Shown piece after piece: positions 53,684 to 62,439 of a DNA stretch of 64,000 nt; within the stretch, counting starts at the first letter, position 1; each line of letters begins with the position of its first letter. The position numbers and the translations under genes are program-made. The notes beneath the pieces are model-generated. The model searched no databases and had not been told where the DNA came from. It saw only the letters and a program-made list of their open reading frames with translations. This DNA comes from Brumimicrobium ulvae (GTDB lineage Bacteria; Bacteroidota; Bacteroidia; Flavobacteriales_D; Crocinitomicaceae): the NCBI RefSeq assembly GCF_947504225.1, contig NZ_CANNGT010000005.1:1-64000 (forward strand), given 5' to 3'.

Positions 53684-53758
53684 GGGCCCTTAGCTCAGTT
53701 GGTTTAGAGCACCTGCCTTACAAGCAGGGGGTCACTGGTTCGAATCCAGTAGGGCCCA
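53684..53758 (+). tRNA. tRNA-Val (anticodon TAC)
   Basis: 75-base cloverleaf. Acceptor arms gggccct / agggccc, anticodon stem cctgc / gcagg with loop cttacaa (anticodon TAC, codon GTA), and T arm ctggttcgaatccag. The discriminator base is A at 53758; CCA is not encoded. Promoter and terminator flank it, so it is a single-gene unit. Confidence 0.95.
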
Positions 53759-53763
53759 CAAAA

Positions 53764-53797
53764 AAAAAAGCACTTACAGAAATGTAGGTGCTTTTTT
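53764..53797 (+). terminator. intrinsic terminator of tRNA-Val
   Basis: Stem aaaaaagcacttaca / tgtaggtgctttttt with one G-T pair, GAAA tetraloop and a T run. Confidence 0.9.
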
Positions 53798-53884
53798 ATT
53801 TTATGCCAATTAGCTTTTGAGACTGATCCATTTTTCAAACCATCAAAAAAACAACTATCTTAGTCCGACCAACACCAATTTAAA

Positions 53885-54235
53885 GTGGCAAAAACAGAAT
53901 ATTCAGTTTATGTAGTCGAGTTATCAAAGAAAGTGTTTTCTGAAAGTGCAAAATTCAGGAGGGCGAACCCGCAATTCAATGGAGCTTTGCAATGTGTTTA
54001 TGTGGGGATGACAAGTAAAACCCCCGAAGAGCGCTTTAAACAGCACAAAACAGGCTATGTGAATAAGAAAGGGCACAAAATATCATCGCGTATTGTTGAG
54101 CAATATGGAAAGTACTTACGTCCGAGTTTATACAATCATTTGAATCCGATGAAAACCCAAGCTGAAGCAATGGCAATGGAAGAGCAATTGGCTCTAGAAT
54201 TAAAACGTCAAGGGTATGGAGTATGGTTTAATTAA
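53885..54235 (+). CDS. small GIY-YIG-like protein
   Basis: 116 residues with a GTG start at 53885. YSVYVVEL and CVYVGMTSKTPEERFKQHKTG correspond to the GIY and YIG strands with the catalytic-type Arg; a Glu in the last third (MAMEEQLALELK) could be the metal ligand. It is short for a nuclease with a DNA-binding domain, so it may act on its own or with a partner. It overlaps the end of the convergent DUF2461 gene by 4 bp. Function beyond the fold is not known. Confidence 0.75.
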   Translation: MAKTEYSVYVVELSKKVFSESAKFRRANPQFNGALQCVYVGMTSKTPEERFKQHKTGYVNKKGHKISSRIVEQYGKYLRPSLYNHLNPMKTQAEAMAMEEQLALELKRQGYGVWFN

Positions 54236-54912
54236 TCTTCAAAGATAGACATGCCGTTCTCATCTGTTGTGAGTACCTCAGTCATGAAATCAAAATAGGG
54301 GCGGATGGCCTTGAATGCATTGTTAATCTCTTCCATAAATCCTGGAGATAATACTTCTTCGTCTGTAAAGTTTTTGGTGAAAACGAATTGTTTTTTACGA
54401 ATCAAATCTATGTTTTCATGTTCTTTGTTGAAGCCTTTTGGTGCTGTTTTTAATTCTTCACCTTCCATTTCTCCCCAAATGTTTTTTAATGTTTTGTCGC
54501 CAAGGATTTCCCTGATCTCTGTGGCATCCATTTCGAATTCTTTTCTGATGCGCAATAAATCTTCTTTTTCTGGTGCCCAAAAACCACAAGCGATAAATGA
54601 TTCACCAGGCGTTAAATGAAGATAATAGCCACCTCGAAGTTTTGGTTTTGCTCTTGTGAAAGATGCTCCAAGATGGGTTTTGTAAGGTGTTTTATTCTTC
54701 GAGAATCGAATATCTCGGTAAATACGGAACACTTTAAGCTTTTCAATAGCATCATGTTCCTGCATGCTTATCATTAACTCATTATAGAACTCCTTCATTT
54801 CAGATGCTATAGCTTTAAACTCAGCCTTGTGCTCGTTAAACCAATCACGATCGTTGTTCTTTGCTAATTGTTGAAGAAATGTAAACGCTTTTTGAGGGAC
54901 TTTTTTTGCCAT
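54232..54912 (-). CDS. DUF2461 / TIGR02453 family protein
   Basis: 226 residues from the ATG at 54912; the ATG at 54975 adds 21 unlike residues. Motifs AFTFLQQLAKNNDRDWFNEH, FRIYRDIRFSKNKTPYKTHL and GGYYLHLTPGESFIACGFW are those of DUF2461. The conserved RDIRFSKNKTPYK block suggests binding of a phosphate or nucleic acid, but no activity is established. It is cytosolic and probably a single gene. Confidence 0.9.
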   Translation of the reverse strand: MAKKVPQKAFTFLQQLAKNNDRDWFNEHKAEFKAIASEMKEFYNELMISMQEHDAIEKLKVFRIYRDIRFSKNKTPYKTHLGASFTRAKPKLRGGYYLHLTPGESFIACGFWAPEKEDLLRIRKEFEMDATEIREILGDKTLKNIWGEMEGEELKTAPKGFNKEHENIDLIRKKQFVFTKNFTDEEVLSPGFMEEINNAFKAIRPYFDFMTEVLTTDENGMSIFED

Positions 54913-54991
54913 GATGTTTTTATTGGAGTTTAAAGTTAAGAAAGTATATACGTTTATCAAACAAAGCGATGTCATAAGGGTGTTTGTAAAA

Positions 54992-55021
54992 TAAAAAGCC
55001 GACAGAAATATCTCTGCCGGC
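54992..55021 (-). terminator. intrinsic terminator of the T9SS surface protein gene
   Basis: Stem gccgacaga / tctgccggc with one mismatch, 6-base loop and ggctttttatttt on the minus strand. Confidence 0.8.
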
Positions 55022-55051
55022 CTAAATTTGTGATATGAATATCTAGTTCAA

Positions 55052-57019
55052 TTAGTATTTCACTATCTTCTCAGTGCTTTGTATTCCATTTAAGGTGTAC
55101 TTCATTAAATAGATGCCGTTTGTGTTTGGTAAATCAATCCATTCAGAACCATTAATGTAATGTGTGGAAATGTGCTGTCCAAACAAGTTGAACACATTAA
55201 TTATTAGCTCTTCTTCGGTCTTCCCATTCAGGCTAACAAACACTCCGTCTTTTGTTGGGTTAGGATGGAAGGTGATGGCCAAATCACTCTCGCAATTTGA
55301 GGAAATGGTTTTTAACACACGGTGTGTTCCGTCATAATCGGTTTGTGATAGTCTGTAATAACTTATTCCCGATAAAGCATTATGGTCTGTATGATTATAT
55401 TCCGTTGCTGTAGACTTACTTCCTTGTCCAGTGATAAAAGCCATAGGCTCGAAATGCTGACCATCTGAGGATTTTTCAAGGGTGAAATAATCATTGTTGG
55501 TTTCTGTCTCCGTGGTCCAATTCAAATAAACTTTTCTTTGGTCGCACTGTGACGAGAATTCTGTTAGTCCAACAGGGAGTGGTGTGCCGTCAGAAATAGA
55601 GCCAATTGTTATGTAGAGAATAGCATCGTTAGGTATGTGATACGTACTTATCCCTTTAAAGCTAACTTCGCCATTTGCATATACTATGTTGAGACCATCA
55701 TCATTGATTCCATAGCATCCTACCCATCCATTCGAAAGATCATTGTCATCGTCTACAACAAGTCGCAAGTGTGCTGGATTGATTTGGTGTAACTTTGCAG
55801 AATCACTGAGTCGAATGTCAATGTTGAACCTATCTGTCATGTTGGTGCGTTGTACTTTCCAGTTTCGTTCGATGACAGAAAACAAATGACATGAAGTAGA
55901 ATAAGCGAGGCCAGCAAACATTTCTGTGTTAGAAGCATCAGTTGCATGCAGTTTATCTTCATTGGAACCCATTAGTACAAAAGACCTGTCTTTTGAAAAA
56001 GTTCCGTTGTTTTCTTGATTCGTTTTGTGAATTTTGTCGAGGTATAAACGAACAACATCGTCCATCTGATGCGATTGCTTTTGGTTTAATAATGAAATGT
56101 CATCACGACCAATTCCAATGATGTTGTTTTGGTACTTTGAATCTGCTTGCCAAATGTCAGCTCCGTTTGACGCTTTGTAGTTCACAGTATTAGAAATAGA
56201 CCCTAATGTTTGACTATATTTTATGGCGAGGTAGGACTCCGTACGAAGTCTTTCAGCATCACCTAGAACTTTTCCGAAATAAATAACCTCTGCTATAGAG
56301 CCTGAAAAATCTGCACCTGTGGGGATTCTTCCAATTGAAAATTGTCGTTGAAAAGGAGAAAAAGTAGGGACTTCATTAGAAAGTCTTCCAACTAAAGGTC
56401 CGGTTCTAAAATCATCAGAAGCGCTTAATATAGCATTTGAATAAACTTTTAGACTTTTGTTATCACTATCAAATTCAGCTATAGATATTAGAGGAGTTTT
56501 ATTAATTGAATGGTGGGCTTCACCAATATTATACCAACCAACAGGATTCGGGTGTGAACGAAAATAAACGCTTTTACTTTGAATTGAAAATTCTTCAAAC
56601 CTAGAGGTTGAGTTGTAATACCCAGTTACTCCCCCATTTCCATTACCTGTATGGTTTGCTACAACCATTATTGTCCCCTCATTTTTATCTAGGATTGACT
56701 TTATTTCAGATATTTCTGCTCTAAAATGATCATTGGCATCGTTTTCTTTAAAGCTTAATGTTGGGTTGTAGTTCCATTGTGTAGCATGTTGTCGTGGAAC
56801 ATCAGTATATACAGAAGATAAGTTGTAACTGTTGTTGTTTTTTGCTGTGTTTTGCCAGTTAGAAGAGTTTGGAGTATAGTTGTCAGCACTATACCAAGCT
56901 TTTAAGCTGGTAGAATGTACATTCCCTGGTGAACTTGTGGTATATTGTCCTGTAACTTGATTAAAAATGGTGGTAACTAAAAAGGCAACAACCGCTGCTA
57001 TTCCATTCAATTTTTTCAT
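55052..57019 (-). CDS. T9SS-exported surface protein with LamG-like N-terminal region
   Basis: 655 residues with a signal peptide (1-25, ending VTGQ). Residues 40-270 look like a concanavalin/LamG-type lectin domain (SLKAWYSADNYTPNSSNWQ, SIAEVIYFGKVLGDAERLRT, ESYLAIKYSQTLG). A middle region (270-470) resembles the beta-rich domain commonly following it. About 480-570 (FSSQCDQRKVYLNWTTETET) resembles a fibronectin-like segment, and the tail (HPNPTKDGVFVSLNGKTEEE through IVKY) is a T9SS type A sorting domain. It is probably a cell-surface adhesin or glycan-binding protein. No enzyme site is visible. Confidence 0.85.
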   Translation of the reverse strand: MKKLNGIAAVVAFLVTTIFNQVTGQYTTSSPGNVHSTSLKAWYSADNYTPNSSNWQNTAKNNNSYNLSSVYTDVPRQHATQWNYNPTLSFKENDANDHFRAEISEIKSILDKNEGTIMVVANHTGNGNGGVTGYYNSTSRFEEFSIQSKSVYFRSHPNPVGWYNIGEAHHSINKTPLISIAEFDSDNKSLKVYSNAILSASDDFRTGPLVGRLSNEVPTFSPFQRQFSIGRIPTGADFSGSIAEVIYFGKVLGDAERLRTESYLAIKYSQTLGSISNTVNYKASNGADIWQADSKYQNNIIGIGRDDISLLNQKQSHQMDDVVRLYLDKIHKTNQENNGTFSKDRSFVLMGSNEDKLHATDASNTEMFAGLAYSTSCHLFSVIERNWKVQRTNMTDRFNIDIRLSDSAKLHQINPAHLRLVVDDDNDLSNGWVGCYGINDDGLNIVYANGEVSFKGISTYHIPNDAILYITIGSISDGTPLPVGLTEFSSQCDQRKVYLNWTTETETNNDYFTLEKSSDGQHFEPMAFITGQGSKSTATEYNHTDHNALSGISYYRLSQTDYDGTHRVLKTISSNCESDLAITFHPNPTKDGVFVSLNGKTEEELIINVFNLFGQHISTHYINGSEWIDLPNTNGIYLMKYTLNGIQSTEKIVKY

Positions 57020-57102
57020 TTATTTGTCCTAAAAGTTTAAATAATACTTGAGAGTAGTAGGCCAAATTTTTTGCAAAAATACTTCAAAAAGATAAAACGG
57101 AC

Positions 57103-57127
57103 TACTGTTAATTGTTAATTAACAGTA
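57103..57127. promoter_or_regulatory. 11-bp palindrome in a divergent intergenic region
   Basis: tactgttaatt-gtt-aattaacagta, perfect. It lies between the divergent T9SS surface protein gene (84 bases) and the DUF6495 gene (132 bases) and could be an operator or a cruciform. Confidence 0.35.
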
Positions 57128-57258
57128 TTGTTTATTAAGGATTTTAACAAATAGAATTATCGATATTTGTTTAAAGACCTAAGGTGAACAGTAATTCTAA
57201 CATAAAATGAAGAGGAACGAATTTAATTTATGATATTTGTTCATTCAAAAACAAAACC

Positions 57259-57723
57259 ATGAAATATACTCGTTTGCAATTACAGGATTTGAAGGATTTA
57301 GAAAAAGAATTCGTTGAGTTTTTAGTATTGAATGGCATCCCGGCAGAAGATTGGGAGAAAATGAAAAAAAATGATGTAGAGAAGGTGGAGGGAATTATCG
57401 ATCAATTTAGTGATGTAATTTGGGAAAGTGTCTTGAGAAAAACTGAAATGGTTGAATTGAGAAGAAAAGATACTTTAACGGTTTGTAGAGTAGTAGAAGG
57501 AGAGTTAAGCACGCTTGTAATTAAGACCTATGATGGTGATATTGATTTAACGCAAGCAAATGAAGTTGAAAACGCCTTGTCTGATCTGGAGAATTATGAA
57601 GTGAACGTAAGGGTAGATAAGATTACCAAACCAGTAACAGAACAATTGTTTGAATTGCTTCAAATTGGGTTTTATATCACGAAGAACGAAAAGTACAAAG
57701 AGGTAATTGATAAGCTGAAATAA
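57259..57723 (+). CDS. DUF6495-like cytosolic protein
   Basis: 154 residues, MKYTRLQLQDLKDLEKEFVE followed by FLVLNGIPAEDWEKMKKND, which I match from memory to the Bacteroidota DUF6495 family. Predicted helices in the first half and mixed strands in the second (TVCRVVEGELSTLVIKTYDG). It has no signal peptide. It stands alone; its function is unknown. Confidence 0.75.
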   Translation: MKYTRLQLQDLKDLEKEFVEFLVLNGIPAEDWEKMKKNDVEKVEGIIDQFSDVIWESVLRKTEMVELRRKDTLTVCRVVEGELSTLVIKTYDGDIDLTQANEVENALSDLENYEVNVRVDKITKPVTEQLFELLQIGFYITKNEKYKEVIDKLK

Positions 57724-57800
57724 AGCTGAATATTGTTTTGATTGAGAAGTATTTGATTTTCAATCTCACCCTCACTCTAGAGCGCTCTCCCTATTTTTCC

Positions 57801-58385
57801 TTAATCTAGACAATTGCAAGGATTGTCAAACTTCACCGTTGTATTGGGGAAGGCGGTAGTCCATTGCTCAACAAATGAAGTTGCAAAGGTCGTTCCTCTA
57901 AAATCGATAAATTCTAATTGTTGCAACTCTGCAAACGCGGGGTCAATTGTCGTAAAGCGATTGTCCCATAGGTCTAAATACCTTAGTTTTTTCAGGTTTT
58001 TTATTCCAGCTGGAATGGAGTTGATCTGGTTTCTACTGATGTTCAAATAAGTCAAGTCTTCTAAGTAGAATAACTGCGGTGGAAAATGGTTGAATTTGTT
58101 TTTGTCAAGGTATAAAAATTCTAGCTGGGAAAATAGGGTGAAGAACTCAGGCAATTCCTCCAGCTTATTCTTTGTTAATTTGAGTCCTTTTAAATTTCTA
58201 TATTGCTTTAATTCAGAAGGCAACTGCACTAGTTTTTTCTTGCTTAAATCTATTGCGTATATGGTGTCTGGATGTGCTTGTTGTACTTCTTCAAGAGAAT
58301 AATAGTGTATATCATCCACAGGGATTTGGCCCCAAGTGAACTTACCAATTATAATCAACAATCCAATTGCGAAGACGTTCCTCAT
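57801..58385 (-). CDS. secreted leucine-rich-repeat protein
   Basis: 194 residues from the ATG at 58385 (signal peptide MRNVFAIGLLIIIGKFTWGQ); the ATG at 58412 adds nine residues. About five LRR units of 22-23 residues follow, for example LPSELKQYRNLKGLKLTKNK, FPPQLFYLEDLTYLNISRNQ and IPAGIKNLKKLRYLDLWDNR. It should be a periplasmic or outer-membrane binding protein. It overlaps the end of ribF by 44 bases, so it is read from the same transcript; the overlap is unusual. Confidence 0.82.
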   Translation of the reverse strand: MRNVFAIGLLIIIGKFTWGQIPVDDIHYYSLEEVQQAHPDTIYAIDLSKKKLVQLPSELKQYRNLKGLKLTKNKLEELPEFFTLFSQLEFLYLDKNKFNHFPPQLFYLEDLTYLNISRNQINSIPAGIKNLKKLRYLDLWDNRFTTIDPAFAELQQLEFIDFRGTTFATSFVEQWTTAFPNTTVKFDNPCNCLD

Positions 58386-59286
58386 CTTTATGCATTTCTT
58401 TAACCAATTCATCTAAGGTATCGAATTTTTTCTCGTCACGGATGCGTTTGAGGATTTTTAATCTTAAATTTTCACCGTATAAATCTCCTTCAAAGTCCAA
58501 AAGGTAGACTTCAATAGAGATGCGGCCAGAATCATCAACCGTTGGCCGTTCACCTATGCTCACTAAGCCAAAGTATTCTGCATTGTTTTCTCTTGCGACT
58601 CGCGTGGCGTAAACACCGTTTTTAGGAATCAGTTTAATGTCATTTTCAAGCTCGATATTGGCTGTAGGAAAACCAAGTTTTGTACCTAGTTGTTGACCGT
58701 GAACGACAGGACCATTGATTTGAAATTCTTCACCTAAATAAGTGTTGGCCAATTCGATATTACCTTCTTTTAATGCTTCACGGATCTTTGTTGAACTCAC
58801 ATTGACTTCATCGATGTCTTTAGCGCCAATTTCTATGACTTCAAAATCGTAAACAGGTGCCAGTTCCTTGAGTAACTCCAAGCTTCCTTCTCTGTTTTTT
58901 CCGAACTGGTGATCATAACCAATCACAATGGTTTTGATGTTCAACTTGTTGACTAAATAGTCGCGGACAAATTCAAGTGCGGTTAAACGTGAAAATTCTT
59001 TGGTAAATGGGTGGACAATAATGTTCTTCAACCCCATGCGCTCTAACTTGTCTAGTTTTTCAACCTGGGTTTGAATTAGTTTTAAGCCATGAGATTCAGG
59101 GAATAGCACCATTCTAGGGTGAGGGTAAAAGGTAAAAAGTACAGATTCGCCGCCTATCTTCTCAGCGACTTCATTGAGCTGCTTGATGATTTTTTGATGT
59201 CCCAAATGTACTCCGTCGAACGTTCCAATGGTTAAAACGGGATGAGGAATCTTTGCTATTTCATTAAAACCTTGAAAAACTTTCAC
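58342..59286 (-). CDS. ribF: bifunctional riboflavin kinase/FAD synthetase
   Basis: 314 residues. The N-terminal FMN adenylyltransferase contains VLTIGTFDGVHLGHQKIIK and VIGYDHQFGKNREGS; the C-terminal flavokinase has GPVVHGQQLGTKLGFPTANI and GVYATRV. It makes FMN and FAD from riboflavin, supplying cofactors to the acyl-CoA dehydrogenases and the FMN protein here. It has a TATCTTTG -7 element 19 bases upstream on the minus strand. Confidence 0.97.
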   Translation of the reverse strand: MKVFQGFNEIAKIPHPVLTIGTFDGVHLGHQKIIKQLNEVAEKIGGESVLFTFYPHPRMVLFPESHGLKLIQTQVEKLDKLERMGLKNIIVHPFTKEFSRLTALEFVRDYLVNKLNIKTIVIGYDHQFGKNREGSLELLKELAPVYDFEVIEIGAKDIDEVNVSSTKIREALKEGNIELANTYLGEEFQINGPVVHGQQLGTKLGFPTANIELENDIKLIPKNGVYATRVARENNAEYFGLVSIGERPTVDDSGRISIEVYLLDFEGDLYGENLRLKILKRIRDEKKFDTLDELVKEMHKDEERLRNWIVDYNW

Positions 59287-59304
59287 TTATGACTAACTTT
59301 TTTT

Positions 59305-59312
59305 CAAAGATA
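59305..59312 (-). promoter_or_regulatory. -7 promoter element of ribF
   Basis: TATCTTTG on the minus strand, an exact TAnnTTTG, 18 bases before the ribF start. I saw no FMN riboswitch upstream and no -33 TTG at the normal distance. Confidence 0.4.
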
Positions 59313-59463
59313 AAGATTTCAGCAATCATGTGGGTTTTATTTACGACTTTTCCTCATTTCATAAAAAAAATGAATATTCTTATTTTAGTATGCTTGCATA
59401 GTAAAGATATAATTGTTATGTTTACGACAGTAAAAAGCTGAATATTCATTAAAACTATATAAC

Positions 59464-61248
59464 ATGTCAGAAAACAATACGATTAAAGGTGGAGAGTTCA
59501 TTATCCGTGATACAAAGCCAGAAGATATTTTCATTCCAGAAGAATGGACTGAAGAACAAGGGATGATTGCGAGTATGTGCGATGATTTTATCGAGCAAGA
59601 AATTAAGCCGAATTTGGACCGCATAGATGAAATGGAAGAGGGATTAATGCCTTCTTTATTGGATAAAGCAGGTGAGTTAGGTCTTTTAGGTTTGTCTGTT
59701 CCAGAAGATTTAGGAGGAATGGGCGTTGATTTTAAAACGACTTTATTGGCTACCGAAAGATTAGGAAAAGGATATTCTTTCTCTGTTGCTTATGGTGCAC
59801 ACACAGGAATCGGAACTTTACCAATTCTATACTATGGAACGCAAGAACAAAAAGAAAAATATATTCCAAAATTAGCTTCTGGTGAATGGAAAGCATCTTA
59901 TTGTTTGACAGAGCCTTCTTCAGGTTCTGATGCAAATTCAGGAAAAACTAAAGCTGAATTAACTGATGATGGAAAGCATTATATCATCAATGGTCAGAAA
60001 ATGTGGATCACCAATGGTGGATTCGCAAAGGTATTGACTGTTTTTGCTAAAATTGGTGACGATAAAAACTTAACTGCATTTATTGTTGATGCAGAATCTG
60101 AAGGAGTTTCTTTAAATCCGGAAGAGAAGAAGATGGGAATTAAAGGTTCTTCTACGCGTCAGGTATTCTTTAATAACGTTAAAGTTCCTGTTGAAAATAT
60201 GCTTTCTGAGCGCGGAAATGGGTTTAAAATCGCCTTGAATATTTTGAATATTGGTCGTATTAAATTAGCGGCAGGTGTTTTAGGTGGAGCGAAAGATGCT
60301 ATAACTTATTCAATTAAATATGCTAACGAGCGCGAGCAATTTGGGCGACCAATCTCTAAATACGGAGCAATTCGTCATAAAATTGCCGAGCAAGTAATTA
60401 AATCTTTTGTCGTAGAGTCAGCAACTTACCGTGCCGGTCAAAATATTGACGATGCCATCCAGGCATATATTGATGGGGGTATGGACAAAGAGCAAGCAAC
60501 CTTAAAAGGAATTGAAATGTTTGCTCCTGAATGTGCAATCTTGAAAGTTGCAGGTTCTGAGTGTTTAGACTATGTTGTAGATGAGGCAGTTCAAATTCAT
60601 GGAGGAATGGGGTATTCTGCAGAATCGGCGGTAGAAAGAGCTTACCGTGATGCACGAATCAACCGTATCTTTGAAGGAACCAACGAAATCAACCGTATGT
60701 TGACTGTAGACTTGGTGTTGAAGAGAGCAATGAAAGGAGAACTTGATTTGATGGGACCCGCTCAAGAGGTAGCCAATGAATTAATGAGTATCCCAGATTT
60801 TGGTGATGCACCAGAAGGTGTTTTTGCTGAAGAATATAAAGCATTGGCTGGATTTAAGAAAACAATCTTAATGGTAGCTGGATCTGCAGTTCAGAAATTA
60901 ATGCAAACCCTAGCTAAAGAACAAGAGGTTTTAATGAATATCGCCGATTTATCAATCGATACTTATATGGCAGAATCAGTTCTGTTGCGTGTAGATAAGA
61001 TGATTGCAATGAAAGGTGAAGAAGCTTGTAAGGATGAAATTGCTATCGTGAAGACATACTTCTATGATATGGCTGATAAGATCAATAAAGCAGGAAAAGA
61101 TGCAATTAACGCATTTGCTGGAGGAGACGAAGCAAAAATGATGTTGATGGGATTGCGTCGATTCACTAAAATCGAAGGGTTTAATTCTAAAGAAGCACGT
61201 CAGCAAATTGCACAACGTGTTATCGAAGCTGGAGAATATAATTTCTAG
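59464..61248 (+). CDS. acyl-CoA dehydrogenase with C-terminal extension (long-chain type)
   Basis: 594 residues, longer than the usual 380. The N-terminal two thirds has CLTEPSSGSDANSGKTKAEL, MWITNGGFAKV, and the catalytic-region FEGTNEINRMLTVDL; the remaining about 175 residues are a helical extension, as in VLCAD-type and Bacteroidota AcdA-like enzymes. It oxidises long-chain acyl-CoA in the first step of beta-oxidation. It is a single gene with a strong terminator and would act on products of the acyl-CoA ligase at 14279. Confidence 0.94.
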   Translation: MSENNTIKGGEFIIRDTKPEDIFIPEEWTEEQGMIASMCDDFIEQEIKPNLDRIDEMEEGLMPSLLDKAGELGLLGLSVPEDLGGMGVDFKTTLLATERLGKGYSFSVAYGAHTGIGTLPILYYGTQEQKEKYIPKLASGEWKASYCLTEPSSGSDANSGKTKAELTDDGKHYIINGQKMWITNGGFAKVLTVFAKIGDDKNLTAFIVDAESEGVSLNPEEKKMGIKGSSTRQVFFNNVKVPVENMLSERGNGFKIALNILNIGRIKLAAGVLGGAKDAITYSIKYANEREQFGRPISKYGAIRHKIAEQVIKSFVVESATYRAGQNIDDAIQAYIDGGMDKEQATLKGIEMFAPECAILKVAGSECLDYVVDEAVQIHGGMGYSAESAVERAYRDARINRIFEGTNEINRMLTVDLVLKRAMKGELDLMGPAQEVANELMSIPDFGDAPEGVFAEEYKALAGFKKTILMVAGSAVQKLMQTLAKEQEVLMNIADLSIDTYMAESVLLRVDKMIAMKGEEACKDEIAIVKTYFYDMADKINKAGKDAINAFAGGDEAKMMLMGLRRFTKIEGFNSKEARQQIAQRVIEAGEYNF

Positions 61249-61260
61249 GAAAAATATAAC

Positions 61261-61297
61261 CAACAAAAAAGGGCGCAGTTTGCGCCCTTTTTTGTTG
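61261..61297 (+). terminator. intrinsic terminator of the long-chain acyl-CoA dehydrogenase gene
   Basis: 17-bp perfect stem, caacaaaaaagggcgca / tgcgcccttttttgttg, 3-base loop. Confidence 0.93.
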
Positions 61298-61387
61298 GTT
61301 ATACTTCATATAATAAATGGCTCATCCTCTTTGTAATGGATGTTTTCAATACGATAGAATGTGGAGAGACTAGTTAACGACTAAAAA

Positions 61388-61567
61388 AAAGAGATTCCTC
61401 GGCGCTGCGCTTTGTCGGAAAGACATAGTTATGGCTCAGAAGTTTAAAAAAAGCACTCCTCAAGCTCCGCTTGAGGAGTGCTTTTTTTCCGAGACCTACC
61501 AAATGAAATGTTATTCCGACAAAGTTTATATTCTTGCAAAAGAATCTAGACGCCGAGGAATCTCTTT
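61388..61567. repeat. nested palindromic element (three concentric inverted repeats)
   Basis: Outer arms 61388-61404 / 61551-61567 (17 bp, aaagagattcctcggcg), middle arms 61410-61420 / 61514-61524 (11 bp, ctttgtcggaa), and a central 20-bp hairpin 61446-61465 / 61469-61488 (aaaaaaagcactcctcaagc). All three are perfect. Nothing in it codes for protein. The arms resemble REP- or MITE-like repeats. It sits between the terminators of two convergent genes. The central hairpin could itself end transcription. Confidence 0.85.
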
Positions 61568-61604
61568 AAAATGTTATGATTTAAATCAGTAACTGAACAA
61601 TTTA

Positions 61605-61639
61605 ATCAAAAAAGGGCGCAAACTGCTCCCTTTTTTGAT
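61605..61639 (-). terminator. intrinsic terminator of the DUF4920 gene
   Basis: Stem atcaaaaaaggg / cccttttttgat extended by gca / tgc past one mismatch, 3-base loop. The core gggcgca is shared with the terminator at 61261. Confidence 0.8.
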
Positions 61640-61694
61640 GTAATAAAACCAAGTTACTTTTGATTTTATTATGAATTGACGTTTTCTGCAAAGT

Positions 61695-62246
61695 CTACTT
61701 CACGATTTCTATTCCATCTGCAATAAAAGTCATCCCATATTTAACTTCTGTAACCGCATCGATTTCTTCCTGAGGTGCATTAGCGTCCTCTAAAAAATGC
61801 TTTTGCATATCTACAGAAACAGTGTCTTGAATTGCTTTTCCTGACATGTAAGCGATGGTACCTGGTTCTGTGTCAACAGGAATAGTAAAGTGGTCTTTAA
61901 AACGAACTCTAAATGTTTCACCATCTTCCTTTGCGATGTTTATCCAACATCCCATTTTTGAGCAAGTTTCGTTAATCTCCGCTTTGAAAGTGGCTTCCAA
62001 TTCTGTTTTTCCCTCAAACTGAGCTAATAATTCTTCAGTTGAAATGGCAACTGTTGTGTCAACCTTGTTAGGGCCAAACGAAGTTTGATTCGGATCAATC
62101 GTTGTCTCTCCCTCTTCTTCTGTTTCTTCAACTACAACTTCTGTTGAGTCTGTTTCGCTAGTAGGAGCATCAGTTGTTGAAGGGTTGTTGCAGCTAGCAA
62201 AAAAACCAGCAGTAATCAAACCTATCAATAAGTGTTTCTTTTTCAT
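61695..62246 (-). CDS. DUF4920 lipoprotein
   Basis: 183 residues: lipoprotein signal peptide with Cys19 (AGFFASC), an acidic Ser/Thr/Glu-rich linker (25-65), then a DUF4920-type beta domain: AEINETCSKMGCWINIAKED, RVRFKDHFTIPVDTEPGTIA and GMTFIADGIEIVK. The CSKMGCW pair may bind a metal or form a disulfide. It probably lies in the periplasm or outer membrane. Function unknown. It stands alone, convergent with the acyl-CoA dehydrogenase. Confidence 0.85.
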   Translation of the reverse strand: MKKKHLLIGLITAGFFASCNNPSTTDAPTSETDSTEVVVEETEEEGETTIDPNQTSFGPNKVDTTVAISTEELLAQFEGKTELEATFKAEINETCSKMGCWINIAKEDGETFRVRFKDHFTIPVDTEPGTIAYMSGKAIQDTVSVDMQKHFLEDANAPQEEIDAVTEVKYGMTFIADGIEIVK

Positions 62247-62375
62247 AATTATAATTTTCCGCTAAACTACGATTTTTGATTCTTTTATAAAATAAATCTT
62301 TTAAACAAATGGATGAATCGAAGCGCCTCGCTCTTTTCTCTCTTTCTCACACTATATTTAAAATTTATTTTAAAT

Positions 62376-62421
62376 ATATAGTACCTTGCATTGCATAGTA
62401 CTATATTCTTTTGTATATTTG
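62376..62421 (+). promoter_or_regulatory. promoter and probable PadR operator
   Basis: A perfect 9-bp inverted repeat atatagtac (62376-62384) / gtactatat (62398-62406) surrounds the TTG at 62391-62393; an exact TATATTTG -7 element follows at 62414-62421 after 20 bases. A regulator bound to the palindrome would block the -33 region, so PadR autorepression is likely. Confidence 0.7.
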
Positions 62422-62439
62422 TCCTGTAATAATATAATT

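Noticed and set aside
58342-59400. FMN riboswitch before ribF
   Set aside because: The upstream region is short and AT-rich and lacks the conserved riboswitch core.
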